A stretch of 64,000 nucleotides of DNA, taken from positions 2,283,001-2,347,000 of the forward strand of contig JAMXSV010000004.1 in assembly GCA_027559495.1 (NCBI GenBank), given 5' to 3'. The notes beneath the pieces are model-generated. The model did no database searches. It saw only the letters and a program-made list of their open reading frames with translations, and was not told the DNA's origin. Of the stretch, positions 34,373 to 45,777 are shown one piece after another (the first letter of the stretch is position 1; each line of letters starts with the position of its first letter). The DNA comes from Aurifilum marmelostoma (Eukaryota > Ascomycota > Sordariomycetes > Diaporthales > Cryphonectriaceae). The position numbers and the translations under genes are program-made.

Positions 34373-35771
34373 CTCTCTTTCTCTGGTGAAGCTGCGACAG
34401 CTGTTTTAATTCGGGCGGGTCTGGGGAATCGGTCCGGCCCCTGCGTTAAAATCACTCGGGTTCATCCGAGAAATGATATACTAGATCTCCAGCTTAGAAC
34501 GCCCGAATGCTGTACCGGAGACCGAGCAATGAGGTCCGAAGGGAGGGGGAGGGGGGATTCTTTACGCCCTCCATAACCAAAACAGACTGAGGGGTCGCAG
34601 AGGCTCGTATCAAGCCATAGACCTGCTTTTCAACGCCTACGGTTTTCCTCGCCGATTCTCGACGCCGGCAACGTTTCCACGCTTTTTTTTTTTTTGGCTT
34701 CCCCCCTTGACGGGCCGTGATATTTGAGGTATCTGAGCGATGGGAGCTCTGCTAACCAACAATACCCAGCCAGTCTCTCCTATGGAAATGACAAGTGTCA
34801 GTCCAAATATCCAGAGTTGGTCTTGTCGAATCACTACAACAAGTCGATCTTACATTTTCGTCTTCCGCCAGGCTTTTTCTCACTTGCTTGAACTCTCAAG
34901 GTGGTGAACACGAGCACCAGAGACGAGCTGGATCTTGTGACCCTGTCACCACGCAGTGTGACCGTCTTGATGGCGAGCTTTACTGGCATTTCCTGCAACA
35001 CGCAGCCACAGCCTCCAATTGTTAGTGTCGAAGAAGTACCAGATGTTGCCAAGTGGCGTGTTGTGTCTGTGTATATGTGGGTGTCCGGCAGAGAGCCTGC
35101 TGTCTCCTTCGGCCTCGCGTCCCCTAGCGTCGAGAAACAAGATGACAAGATGATGAATGAATTGCGTATCCACGCGTAGAAATTGGCTCATTTTCGGATA
35201 CGGGTGTTGCTATTGTCTATTGACCTGCTGGCGTGTCATTCTCCAAGCTTTCATCAGGCATAGGCTGCTCATGTGCCGAAGCTGGGCAAGTATATCAACG
35301 CGCATGCACTTGTGGCTTTTCCTGGTGAATGGCAAATAATGGTCACAAGAAGACTGCATCTAGACCACTTTGACACTATATGAGCTGGGTCAAGGATGTA
35401 TGGACTATGGACAGACCGTGGGTGGTCGTGGGTGGTCGATGAGGCTGCGCAGGATTGACATGCAGAGGTAAGCTGAAGTCTTGACTTGAGGGCTAATTCA
35501 TCACCATATGACCCAAAAATGGTGGGATCACTTCACACATCAGACAGCAGTGACGTGGAAATAAATGGGGCACCAACAACAGCTACTGCAGCAGCCAAGG
35601 GCATAGTGGTGCAAGGCACAGCAGGCTGGGCTCCCAGCTGCCACTTTGTTCATGCCCTCAACTGACCCCTGCCTAGGCCTAGTCCTTCCTACCTTGCCTC
35701 CCCCCCCCCATCTCTCCATAATTCCCTTGCACGGTGGTCATTACCACAGGAACTCTAGACAAACAACATCA
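31668..35771. other. Intergenic 4.1 kb between divergent ATP sulfurylase and HET genes
   Basis: It holds the ATP sulfurylase promoter on the left. Simple repeats are T25 (32208-32232), a TGG repeat (33768-33796) and a CA repeat (34327-34368). Two partial matches to the CYS3-type sulfur-control site ATGRYRYCAT occur at 32516-32525 (nine of ten) and 32278-32287 (eight of ten). No convincing coding exon is seen. Confidence 0.5.
34327..34368. repeat. CA dinucleotide microsatellite, 21 units
   Basis: Uninterrupted CA units in gene-free DNA. Confidence 0.95.
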
Positions 35772-38263
35772 ATGGGCACCACAGGAACCACCAGGATCTG
35801 CAGACGATGTAGCCAGATTCCTTTCGATGATGACCTCAAAGCGCCGGCACAATGGATGAGGGGTGATCTCATTCTGGGATCCCTCGGCACCCTATGGAAA
35901 GAGGAAAATTGCGCCTTCTGCGCCTTCTTGCGCATCCTGCTCGAGACCACCTACGGCACAGACACCATGCGCAGCCTCCTGACGAGCAGTGAAGCGTCCA
36001 TCTTGAGCTTCTCAGAAGAGTTTCTCGACACATCGCTGGATCACTATCGGCGGGACCAGTACGGTCCTGCTCCGCGGTATTTCAGCGTCTACTTAGGAGC
36101 CGAGCGTGCTGTTTTGCGGACTGGACCCACCTCCTGGGCCAGGAACGGGATCGATCCCCAGATCATCGCGCTGGGCGACGACGGGGCAGTACCAGGAGGG
36201 ATCGAGGCGAGAACGAGGGTTGGCCGCCTCGTCGAGCCTGGCAGGATCGACTGGGCGCTTCCAAGAACTTGGCTGCAGACGTGCCTTGGCCGGTGTGGCA
36301 GTGGACCGCATGGAGTGGCCTTCTCCTCTCTTTCGAGAGGGCGAGCGCAGTGGGGTAGCCCGGGCCTGCGCGTGATTGATGTCGCGCAGTCGTGTCTCGT
36401 CTTCCTGCCGTCGGATGCCGACTACGTGGCGTTGAGCTACACCTGGGGCAAGGATCAGAAGCTGAAGCTTCTCAGAGAGACGCTGGACAACATGTCGACC
36501 CCGGGCTTCTTCGCGACCGAGGACGGACGGCCATCGCTTACCATCGACAATGCTTTTGACGCGGTGAGGGCGATGGGGTTTCGATATATCTGGGTCGACG
36601 CGCTGTGCATCGTTCAGGACGATCTGGACAGCATCCAGCACGAGCTCGACAGGATGGACAGGATCTACACCGAGGCCTTGTTCACCATCGTGGCAGCAGC
36701 AGGTGACAATGCCGACAGCGGACTCCCCGGGGTATCTTCTTCTGTGTCTCGGACAGAGGTCCAGAGCAGGGTTGTCATCAACGGTGTCACGCTGGCGTCG
36801 CGGCTGAGCAACCACATCGCTTCGTCGACCTGGAACACCAGGGGCTGGACATACCAGGAGCGAATCCTATCCCCGAGACTACTGTCTTTCACGCCGGCGC
36901 AGGTGCATTTCCAATGTAATTGGGACTGCGCCCTCGAGGAGCAGTTTCGCATGCCAGAGAAGCAGCAGGACGGGGAGGGCGGGGGTTCGAACGCCTCGAA
37001 TTTCGTCTTCATGACCTCGGAGGGGGGCCTCGACTTTGAGAACCAGAATCTGTTCGAGATCTACGCGACCGCGGTTAAGGAGTATACAAGGAGGAACATC
37101 ACCAGTCCTGCGGATAAGATCTCGGCTTTCGATGGAGTTCTCAAGCAGTTGAGCAAGCCGTTCCGTGGCAGGTTTCTCGGGGCTCTGCCGACCACCCTGT
37201 TCGACGCTGGTCTCCTTTGGGAGCCCGTCTGGCGGGGAAAGAGGACGAACACGGCCTTCCCGAGCTGGTCCTGGGCAGGGTGGGACGGGATCGTCCAGTA
37301 TCACCACATGAACATTGCTGAACGCATAGTGAGCCAGTGCGTCATCCTCCTTGCTCCGTTTTTTGGCGATGGTGCACGAAGAAACAAGGAAGCACCCCTT
37401 CCTGCTGACGACAGATATGAAAATGTAGATGTATCATCGAGACCAACGACGGCACCCAGTTGTGCAGCATAGCCAGCCCAGGACCCCACAAGACGGACGG
37501 TTGGACTCGCCACGTCGATGAGGAGACCGAGGAGGCCTACTACACGAGCGCAGAGGAGAAGGCCAGAGGAATACGATACCCACGGCCTGTCCCGTCTCTC
37601 CTCAATGACACCACTGGCAGTGTGATAATCACGCCCACCACCAAGCCGCCATCGTCGGTCCTGCGGATCCACGGGAGGGTCGCCGAGTTCCAGCTGACGG
37701 GCCAACACGCCGAAGGGCAATCCTCCTCTCCACCGTTCGGATCCACGGGCGGCTGCGACGAGGGTCATCACGTCAAGTGCCACCTCTCCGTCCTCGATGA
37801 GCAGCACGGCCGGACCGCGGGCGTCATTATCGCCGACGGTGATTTACTTCCCAGCCTGCAGGGCAGGCGACACCAGTTCCTCGCCCTGTCCCGCACGACG
37901 CAGTGGGAGATCTCCGACCCCTCGTGGGATGCGTCTGCAAAAGCCTACCGCTCATGGACCCATCCCGACTGCGGGAGGTCAGAGGACGTCGTCGTTGACT
38001 GGGACGAGGTTCGGAAACCGGGACAGAGTAGGTTTGTGCGTGATGATGATGATAACAATGACGAAGACGAAGACGACGATATCATGCTAGATGGGCTGGA
38101 ATACGACGTGAAATACTTTAGTCCCAGGGTGTTCTGGCCGTTGTACAACGTACTGTTACTTTCGGAGCCTCGAGATGGCGTCGTGGAGAGGCTGGGAATC
38201 GGGAGGATACATGTTGATGCGTTTGACGCTGCCTATCGAGATCAGGCCGTGCTGCTCGGTTGA
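35772..38263 (+). CDS. HET-domain protein (heterokaryon incompatibility family)
   Basis: HET proteins trigger cell death or growth arrest after fusion of unlike hyphae; many have unknown partners. Exons are 35772-37336 and 37429-38263 (799 aa). The intron 37337-37428 starts GTGCGT, carries a CTGAC branch-like site and ends TGTAG; it joins VSQ to CIIETNDGTQ in phase. A Cys-pair start (ICRRC...CAFCAF) precedes the HET domain at about residue 215: YVALSYTWGK, GFRYIWVDALCIVQDD, DRIYTEALFTIVAAAG and RGWTYQERILSPRLLSF. WSWAGWDG follows, and the typical C-terminal VLLLSEPRDGVVERLGIGRIH. An acidic patch lies near residue 720. Upstream ATG 35652 would add 40 low-complexity residues; I prefer 35772. 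No known partner gene (for example a NACHT or SNARE type) is adjacent. Confidence 0.9.
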
Positions 38264-39348
38264 GTGTTGTGGTGGGTGGGATGACTTGCAAATGATGATT
38301 TTTGAGGTTATTGTTGAGATGGGTATAGGCAAGATCATCATGGGCCAGCGATATAAGAGTCAAGTACACACTCGGACGGCACAATGCATGCGTAGTACTT
38401 GCAAACCCTATACAGTACACTCAGCATACAGCATATTTTACCTGATAACATGAGTATCATGAATAAATCTTCACTGAACCAAGCGTATGCTGCCGCCCTC
38501 ATCACATCATTAAGTGACAATCACTGCTCGAAAATACAAACGAACATGAAAAAAAAAGAAGAAGAAAAAAAAAACAAAAACTATACATAGTATATTCCCA
38601 TTCCAGAATTCAAAACCCGGTATCCAGATCTAATATCCAGAGACATGTCATACTATACAAGCCTCCATTTAGTGTCCAAGCACTGCCGGCAAAAAAAAGA
38701 AAGCCTCGGGTCCAAACCCGCCAAAACGATCCGCCGCATTACCATTCCCTCCCCTGTGGCAGGCTCTACCGTTCCAGTCTTCCCGAGCAGGGGACCCGCC
38801 AGCGCAAGGTGGAGGAGGGGTAAAGAAGTGGGCTTGCTCTGCTGCCGCCGTGAGCCGACGGTGACGTGCGTGATGAACACCCCACACCCCTCCTCCTCAC
38901 CTTTGTTAATCCAAGCAGAAGGAGAAGCTTTCCAAAAGCGCTAGAAAGTGAAGGGAAAAAGGGAGGGAGGAGGAGAAGAGGGTCGTGTCTCAATTGCCGT
39001 AATTCCGCAGTTCCGGTTGGATCCTCTGGAGCGCGTCTTGGTATTACCATCCGGACGGACCATCGTAACCTCCTGCTGGTTCTCAAGAAAGAGAAAAAAA
39101 AAGAAAAAAGAAACAAGGAAAGGAAAGGTACTTGTCTTTTTTTGTTCCTGGGAGCCTTCGCCTCACGAACCGCATCAGACATCCTCGAGGCGTGATAAAG
39201 TCCTCGAGATAGAATTACCTAACCGTCACGAATCACGAAGTGAGCCGAGGCAACAAACACATCCCAACCTTGCTTCGCCAGGCGACATCTCTTCACTTTG
39301 CAGAGCCTCTCTTGTCTGCTCTCCGTGTTAGATATTTAAATCGCAGCC
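38264..39348. other. Intergenic between HET and dioxygenase genes
   Basis: No coding exon is seen. A-rich runs at 38548-38580 and 39095-39110. Confidence 0.5.
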
Positions 39349-40547
39349 ATGGCCTCCCAGGGAGTACAGACACCAGAGCTTCTGGACCTGACCATCGACA
39401 ATATCACGCCCAACACGATCAAGATCAACAACCAGACAAAGGATGCACGCCTCAAGTATCTCATGGAGCGCCTCGTCACCCACCTGCACGACTTTGCGCG
39501 CGAGACGCGCCTCAGTACCGAGGAGTGGATGACAGCGCTGGGCTTCCTGGTCCAGTGTGGGCAGATTTCCACCGATGTCCGGCATGTACGTTGGGGGTTG
39601 GGCCCCTTTTTGCTCATTGAAAACTCGAGGTTTTTGTGCGCCGCTCAATATGATCCCATTGTAGACTAACCACACAGGATCGCTGTGCTCTCTAATCTAG
39701 GAATTCATTCTCCTCTCCGATGTCCTCGGTCTGTCCCTTCTAGTCGACAACATCAACCACCCGAAGCCGCCAAAGGGCACCGAGGGGGTCGGTTCTAGGC
39801 CCCTTCCACACCCACGATGCCCCGACGATCGAGAACGGCGCGAGCATGACATCTGATCCAGAAGGTGAGCCGATGCTGGCCATCTGCACCATCAAGGACA
39901 CCTCGGGCAACCCCATACAGGGTGTAAAGATCGACATCTGGGAAACAGACAGCAGCGGGCACTACGACGTGCAGCACTCGGACCGCCAAGAGCCCTCGGA
40001 GCGCTGTGTCATGATATCAGATGAGCAGGGCCGCTTCTTCTTCAAGGGCATCAAGCCGGTCAGCTACCCCATCCCGCACGACGGCCCTGTTGGGAAGCTG
40101 TTGGCCTTGCTGGGCCGACACTGCTGGCGGCCAGCACACGTGCATTTCATGTTCCAGAAGGAGGGCTGGGACCATCTCATCACGTAAGCGTCTACTCCAT
40201 TGAAACCATGCTCGGCGGCTGCTGTTGTGACGGCACCGCATGTGGCGCCCTTGCTGACGAAAATACTTGGACATAGGGCGCTATACATCCGCGACGACCC
40301 ATATGAGAAATCCGATGCTGTGTTTGGCGTCAAGAAGAGCTTGGTCATCGATCTCGACAAGGTTGACAAGGAGACGGCCAAGGAGTATGGGGTACCAGAG
40401 GGAAGCTGGCTGCTGAAGCGAGACTTCGTCCTGGTGACGGAGAAAGAGAGCCTGGAGCTGCGGGACAAGCTTGCAGCCGAAGAGCTCAAGAAGCTTGGTC
40501 TAAACCTGAAGTTGGTGGATCACCTGCCGGTGCCCGACCTTGATTAA
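39349..40547 (+). CDS. Intradiol ring-cleavage dioxygenase (catechol or hydroxyquinol 1,2-type), one frameshift
   Basis: This Fe(III) enzyme opens catechol-type rings between the two hydroxyls, feeding aromatic breakdown toward the 3-oxoadipate route. Exons are 39349-39585, 39701-40183 and 40277-40547; with one G removed it is 329 aa. The N-terminal helical dimer region (LMERLVTHLHDFARETRLS) leads to LGPFHTHDAP. Metal ligands expected in the family are present: Tyr in GHYDVQ, Tyr in VSYPIP, and the two His of RPAHVHF. The stretch DGPVGKLLALLGRHCWRPAH is closest to the hydroxyquinol subgroup. The G run 39784-39788 has five G where four are needed to join KGTEG to SVLGPF; no intron can fit there. 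I treat it as a base-calling error. The gene is tail-to-tail with TRM44 (257 bp apart). The substrate is not certain. Confidence 0.92.
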
Positions 40548-40804
40548 GACACTGAGCAGGTTCGAGCCGTCGGTTGCCGTGCACTCATGGGTGTGCTTCT
40601 TTGGTGTGCGTCTGTCGATAAAGGTTGTAGCCCGAAGTCCCGAGCGTTCGTGTACACTGTCATCGTTAGAGATACTCAAGAATGATGACTGCACATCACT
40701 GAGGCTTATCGGCTCAAACATCTGAGCAAGGTCACGTGTCGCGAGGAAAACCCAGACTCTGCTACACAGCCGTAAGCCCACTCATGTGGTTGCTGCTTGC
40801 TGCT

Positions 40805-42334
40805 TTAATGGCCCCGAGCCGATGCTCGAAACAGCTTGACGACATTGTCATAGTAGCCACCAGCCCCGCCATATTTGTGCAACAGAGAGTGGATATCCAA
40901 TTCCTCCTCGTTAGCAAGGCGCCGGCCCACGATAGCCACGTTGCGGGTCGATGGTATGCGCAGCACTTCCCTCTCGACCTCCCAGCCGCAATCACCGGCG
41001 ATCTCGGCAACCCACCCGCACAGCGAGTTGTAGGTCGAATGGGAGGCTGTCTTATCCTTTGGTGGAGGTGCCCGCCACCTGTCGCCGCCGAGGTTATGAC
41101 TGCAACACGGTATCATCATAAATGGACAATCCGACAGCCTCGCGAGAATGGGTGTCCATGGTGTCAGCTCATCGGCATGGTTCGAAATGATGAAAGTGCC
41201 CTTGGGGAAGATGCCATCATGGGTCTGACCCTCACTGATCTTGACGCTGCTGCTGCTGCTATCTGTCGGCTTCGTGGTAACAGCAGGGAGCAAGACATGC
41301 GCCTTCAAGGAGTCCTGGACTTGACGGCCGCCGTCTAGAGCGCGGACGGAGACACTCGAGTTGTACTTGGCCCAGGACCTTCGTACTCTTGCATCAAATC
41401 CCCAGCCCGTGTAGTTTTCGCGATTGAGGATGTGGACCAGTAAACCATTTCCACAACCAATGTCGACGAAGCCAGGAAAGTCGAGGCCCTTGTACATCTC
41501 CTTCCAGAGCTCGATCAGGAAAGCTGCGATGCAGAGGTCCTCAAAGACATGTTTCGAAGGATCTGTCACCTCCTCCCAGCCGTCGACAAGATTTTTGGCA
41601 TACTTTTGCTTGAGTGTGGCGTAGGTGCTCTGGAGTGAGACCTGTGGGACCAAAACATCGTGATGGACTCGTTTCTTGTAGCCGGCCACCTGGCCCTCAC
41701 CATGCTTGTGCAGGACTCGGAGTAGATGCAAGGCCGTCCTGGTGAGTTTCTCGGTCCTGCTTCCTGAGTCAAAGAAGAGGTATTGCGTGGACACGGTGCC
41801 CTTGGCTTCTGCTGGCCTCCAGTCATGAAGGAAGGCGATGCCTCTCACCGCTGGGTGGTAAAACGGAATGTCCTCCTCAGATCGAACATGCGGGAGATAG
41901 ATGATGAGAGACCTCTCAACACCTTCAGAGACGGTGCCTTTGTAGAAGACACAGCTCTGCTGCAGAGGCTTATCCCGATGTTCATTCCGGGGAATCATCC
42001 TGCGGATGAGGAATCTCTTGATATCCAGACCTTTGTACTCTGGTATCAACGGTTGGTACTTCGAGGCGGGGATAGGGCACTCAGAAACTTCCGAGACGGC
42101 CTGATCGAGCAGGATGTCGGCCCTGAAGAGCCATGATGAATTGATGTTGGGATTTTTGATCAGGTTCAACATGACCCTCTCAAAAATCTCAGCGTCGAAG
42201 GTACACTCGTCTCTGAAGAGAGGCTTCCACCTGGCAGAGGAGCCATCCTGTTTTTCGTCCTTCTCGAATATCTGAACAGAGGCAGCAGCGACCTGGTTCT
42301 CGGGCTGATCGAGATCAACAGGCGAAAAGGGCAT
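40805..42334 (-). CDS. TRM44: tRNA(Ser) uridine-44 2'-O-methyltransferase
   Basis: Trm44 methylates the ribose of U44 in tRNA-Ser in the cytosol, using S-adenosylmethionine. It is a single exon of 509 aa. I start at the ATG 42334 (MPFSPVDL); the open frame continues upstream but without an ATG. The N-terminal half has the family-typical DIKRFLIRRMIPRN and LIIYLPHV segments. The methyltransferase fold begins FVDIGCGNGLLVHIL (motif I) and GWGFDARVRRSW (motif II with acidic Asp). The catalytic-side block FIISNHADELTPW and the conserved PCCSHNLGGDR follow. Motif order and length agree with fungal Trm44. It is divergent with the eIF1 gene across 0.7 kb. Confidence 0.93.
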   Translation of the reverse strand: MPFSPVDLDQPENQVAAASVQIFEKDEKQDGSSARWKPLFRDECTFDAEIFERVMLNLIKNPNINSSWLFRADILLDQAVSEVSECPIPASKYQPLIPEYKGLDIKRFLIRRMIPRNEHRDKPLQQSCVFYKGTVSEGVERSLIIYLPHVRSEEDIPFYHPAVRGIAFLHDWRPAEAKGTVSTQYLFFDSGSRTEKLTRTALHLLRVLHKHGEGQVAGYKKRVHHDVLVPQVSLQSTYATLKQKYAKNLVDGWEEVTDPSKHVFEDLCIAAFLIELWKEMYKGLDFPGFVDIGCGNGLLVHILNRENYTGWGFDARVRRSWAKYNSSVSVRALDGGRQVQDSLKAHVLLPAVTTKPTDSSSSSVKISEGQTHDGIFPKGTFIISNHADELTPWTPILARLSDCPFMMIPCCSHNLGGDRWRAPPPKDKTASHSTYNSLCGWVAEIAGDCGWEVEREVLRIPSTRNVAIVGRRLANEEELDIHSLLHKYGGAGGYYDNVVKLFRASARGH

Positions 42335-43022
42335 GTCTTGACCACTCAAAGACAGACAAGCAATCGTGGTGTGGTTGCTGAGTGAGGGCGGAAACAGGTG
42401 TGGTGATCATTCCGCTGTAAAAATATACACAGTATGTGAGCTATCAGAATCAGGAGCAGGGCCTTTTAGGGTCTAGGCCGGCCAGTGCCAAGCAAGGCTC
42501 AGGACACCGCCTTCCTGCAGGGCATGCGTGCTACCACTCAGGCCACTGTACCACAGCGTAGGGCGTACCCACGTACTGTGGTACAGTGGCCACTCACGGG
42601 CACCCGCCCTGTTAGTGCAAATGGTACGTAGCACCGCAGTACTAGGCTGCCAGGCTGCCTGGCACTGGCTGCTATGGTAGCAAGTCTGCAGCAGCAGATA
42701 ACTGGCGTGGCTGGGCACGGACCTCCCAGTGCCCCCCCTCCCTCCCCCTGCGTTAGTCACCCAGTCGGGCACCCCGCTTCCTCGCCTCCTTGTGCGAACA
42801 ATAAAACCGCTGAGCATCACACATCACGCCTCTCTTCCCCCTGTGCCCCCCCTCCGACCGACCAACCCACAACAATACCTGTCTTCTACCATCAACACAA
42901 CACACCACAACTTCCTCCTCGATACAAGAATCCTACACAAACTCCGCACCTTCTATCCCACCCAACCCAAAGAAACCTATTTCCCATCAGTGAGACGTCG
43001 CTAGAGCCGTCCGTCGCTGCCT
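42335..43022. promoter_or_regulatory. Divergent promoter region between TRM44 and eIF1
   Basis: The right part (42740-43020) is a C- and A-rich pyrimidine leader typical of highly expressed fungal genes. An A-box-like tRNA fragment on the minus strand near 42500-42560 has no matching B box. Confidence 0.5.
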
Positions 43023-43902
43023 ATGTCAATCGAAAACAACAAGGACCTTGGTAAGGCCGAAAGCGGTGCCCCGCCTCGAGATGTCATCCTCGTCCACACC
43101 CCTAGACATGTCGTCCATGCTGACCTCGACTTCTCACACAGTCTCCTCCGCCGATGTGGCCGACGGTCAGATAGGAAAGGAGCAACCGGCCCAGGTCGCT
43201 GAGGGTAACCTCAAAGACTCTGGCAAGAAACATAAGGCATCCAAGGCCGACGACCAAGCCAAGAAACAAAAGTCAGCCAAGTCTGCTGACGCGGGTGAGG
43301 TCATCGAGAACCTCCGATCTTTTGGTAAGTCCCAAGAGATACCTCTGCCCTGCTATTCCCTGTCTTGTTATTTCTGACGCTGACCGCCTCTTGTCGTGTG
43401 CAGATCCTTTCGCCGAGGTCGACGAAGACGGTGGCGAGGGCGAAAAGAAGGCGACCAAGGCTGCTGAGAAGATTGAGATCCGCATCCAGCGTACGTTTCA
43501 TGACCTATCTTCCATTTTCTACTCCTACACAAGAATCCCACATCGCCGCCGCCACGCACATACTGCCCGGCCTCCTCCCTCTTATCGACCACATACAAAA
43601 GGAAAGTGCAGTAGCCCGCTGACAAGAGGACCAATGGCACAGAGCGCAATGGACGCAAGACCTTGACCACGGTTACGAACATTCCCAAGAAGTGGAACCT
43701 CAAGAAGATCTGCAAGCAGGCCAAGAAGCGGTACAACTGCAATGGCACCGTCATCGAAGATGAGGAGCACGGCCAGGTGATCCAGCTCCAGGGCGATCAG
43801 CGCAACAACATGCACGACTTCCTCTGCGGCGAGATCACCAACGATGAGAAGACCACCGGCCTTGGCTTCGACAAGGAGATGGTCCGAGTCCACGGTTTCT
43901 AA
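43023..43902 (+). CDS. eIF1 (SUI1) family protein with long N-terminal extension
   Basis: eIF1 sits near the ribosomal P site and controls start-codon choice. Proposed exons are 43023-43050, 43106-43324, 43404-43490 and 43643-43902 (197 aa). The C-terminal 90 residues are the SUI1 fold: EIRIQQRNGRKTLTTV, then YNCNGTVIED, VIQLQGDQR and the ending RVHGF. The segment VIENLRSFDPFAE equals the usual eIF1 start (MSIENLKSFDPFA) but here lies at about residue 78. Everything before it is extra: a short MSIENNKDL, then a Ser/Thr and Lys-rich linker (KKHKASKADDQAKKQK). The first intron (55 bp, GTAAGG..CTAG) is inferred; an alternative is a start at 43081 without it (196 aa). The core also differs from usual fungal eIF1 in places (NIPKKWNLKKICKQ). 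It may be the main eIF1 or a paralogue. Confidence 0.85.
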
Positions 43903-44482
43903 AGGCCTTCATGGCATGTCGGCTCCTCAGTCGAACACGTCCGTGCGGGAATAGCTGGTCGTAAGGATACGGCCTGTACCGGTGATGAGGACACGTCTCG
44001 TCTTCTTACTGCAGAAATATCTCGATTTACGCGAGGCTTATTTTTGGCTTGTCGAGCACTTTATGACAATGATCCCACTTGCCGACCAGTGGTGATCTCG
44101 AAACACATCGCAAAGCGGACGTATCCTTTGAGGACAGTGTCAGGAAGCGAGTCTATTCACGTCGGATGACTACCTGAGGTGAAGGCAGAGACACCATATC
44201 CCTTTTGTTAGTGAATTTGGGGGCAGATAAGAATCCGAACTCCCCCAAGGCAATGGCAAACACTCTTTCTCCTATTGTCATGTTTGTAGAGAAGTGCATG
44301 TATGTAGTGCACATTGTGACATGCTAAATCCTGATGCTCCTGATAAGTTTCAAGAATCGTGAATTTTTTTTTTTTTTTTTTGGCGCAACTGGGGGGTATC
44401 ATGAGCAAACTGCCAACTTTATCTTTCCAAGCAGAAAGAATCAAGGTCATAAGAGATCCAAATTCCCTGCCCTTTCGGTCCC
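43903..44482. other. Intergenic, tail-to-tail between eIF1 and EOS1
   Basis: A T18 tract lies at 44364-44381. No coding signal is seen. Confidence 0.5.
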
Positions 44483-45777
44483 TCAGGGCGTCACCGTGAT
44501 ATTCGCATACTTGGCAACCCAGACCACCACCTCTCCACCACCCCTGACGACCCGACAGCCCAGGGCAACGAATGGCAGCTCCAGCCAGTCGGTCCTGTCC
44601 CAGTGCTGCTGTATGAGCAGAGCCACCATGCTAATGTAGCTTGCCATGGAGAAGACACTGATGGAGGTGGACGTCTCCTTGCGGATGTTGATCTTGCGGT
44701 AGGTGATATGGTATACCAGAGTAAGAGTCTAAGGAGCGGGTGACCACAATCTTGTTAATAAATAGTCTCGGGTCTCTGTATTTTCCCCACGGGGAAGTAG
44801 ATATGCTCTTGGAGAGACGCACACTGGTAATGATGATCCATGTAGGTAGGAGAAGGAAAGGGTCCCGCGAGCTGCCGCTCAAATGGAGAGTCCATGACTG
44901 CAGGTAGCCGTTGAGGGCTGATATGGAGACGAGGCGAAAGGCGGTTGCGGATGGGGTGTAGTTGATGAGCCTGGAAGGAAGAGGAAGACATTGACGATCA
45001 GTATGTTATCTCCTCCCTCTCACTCTGTGCTTTTGCAAGGCGGGGGGGGGAAAGGGACCACAAACTCACCACCTGGACATGAGGTAGTCTGTGAAGTAGA
45101 ATGAGAGGTATCCCGAACACCCACACTGTTTCTACAGGTCAGTCAAACAGGCCTGCGGGCACCCAAAAGAGAAAAGGAGAACAGGTTCAGCTTATTACCC
45201 ATATGATAGCCAACATCAGCTCCGTCAGCAGCAGCCTCTCCTCCCCCACGCCGCCACCACCTCCCACATGAACCCCAGACTGTCCATCGTCTGTCGTTGT
45301 CGTCGTCGTCGTCGTCGCAAAGGCGTGCAGCATCAGCAGGAAGCGGATCGCAAGCGGGAAGCCGAGGATGATGGCCGGCAGGATCGACAGCAGGCGCAGG
45401 GAGAATAGCACGGGGTGCCAGTATCTGGAGACGCCGAGGACGGCGGCCACGCGAGGCTGGAGGAAGGACGGAGTGGTTACCGGCTCGCCGTCGGGGGCAT
45501 TATCGTCGTCGGCCGGCGGGAGGGAGGACGAAGGAAGAGACGACAAGGACGAGGTCGAGGACGAGGAGGCATCTTTCGTCGCGAGGGTAGCGGCGGTGAG
45601 GTGGGCGTGGGCACGGGGAGGGATGATCCCCTCAAGGGCGGCGGCGGTGGTGGCAGTCGTTGTGGTTGTCGTCGTGGAAGCGTAGGGGGGAGGAAAGGAC
45701 GGCAGGGTGTTCTTGCGCGAGCGCGGTGCGGGTTGGGCGTTGGTCGACCAGGTTCGCGATCTGCTCGGGGCAGACAT
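44483..45777 (-). CDS. EOS1: EOS1-like ER membrane protein linked to N-glycosylation
   Basis: EOS1 proteins are small multi-pass membrane proteins of the endoplasmic reticulum, tied in yeast to N-glycosylation and oxidative-stress tolerance. Exons on the minus strand are 45199-45777, 45070-45131, 44823-44970 and 44483-44728 (344 aa); all phases agree. Residues 1-110 are hydrophilic, Ser/Thr/Pro-rich and probably cytosolic or disordered. The conserved part starts VLGVSRYWHPVLFSLRLLS (first membrane segment). It continues through CGCSGYLSFYFTDYLMSRW, LINYTPSATAFRLVSI, and SSRDPFLLLPTWIIITS, to TLTLVYHITYRKINIRKETS. This last junction depends on the GTGCGT donor and TTAG acceptor. A Thr8 run and a glycine-rich loop near residue 165-185 are unusual insertions between membrane segments. 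The first half is less conserved than the second. Confidence 0.87.

Noticed and set aside
31868..35700. Possible extra genes in the 4 kb gap left of the HET gene
   Set aside because: Frames on both strands are short, repeat-derived or lack codon bias, and none matches a family.
42480..42570. tRNA-like A box on the minus strand (TGGCCTGAGTGGTAGC)
   Set aside because: There is no GGTTCGA-type B box at the right distance and I could not pair an acceptor stem.
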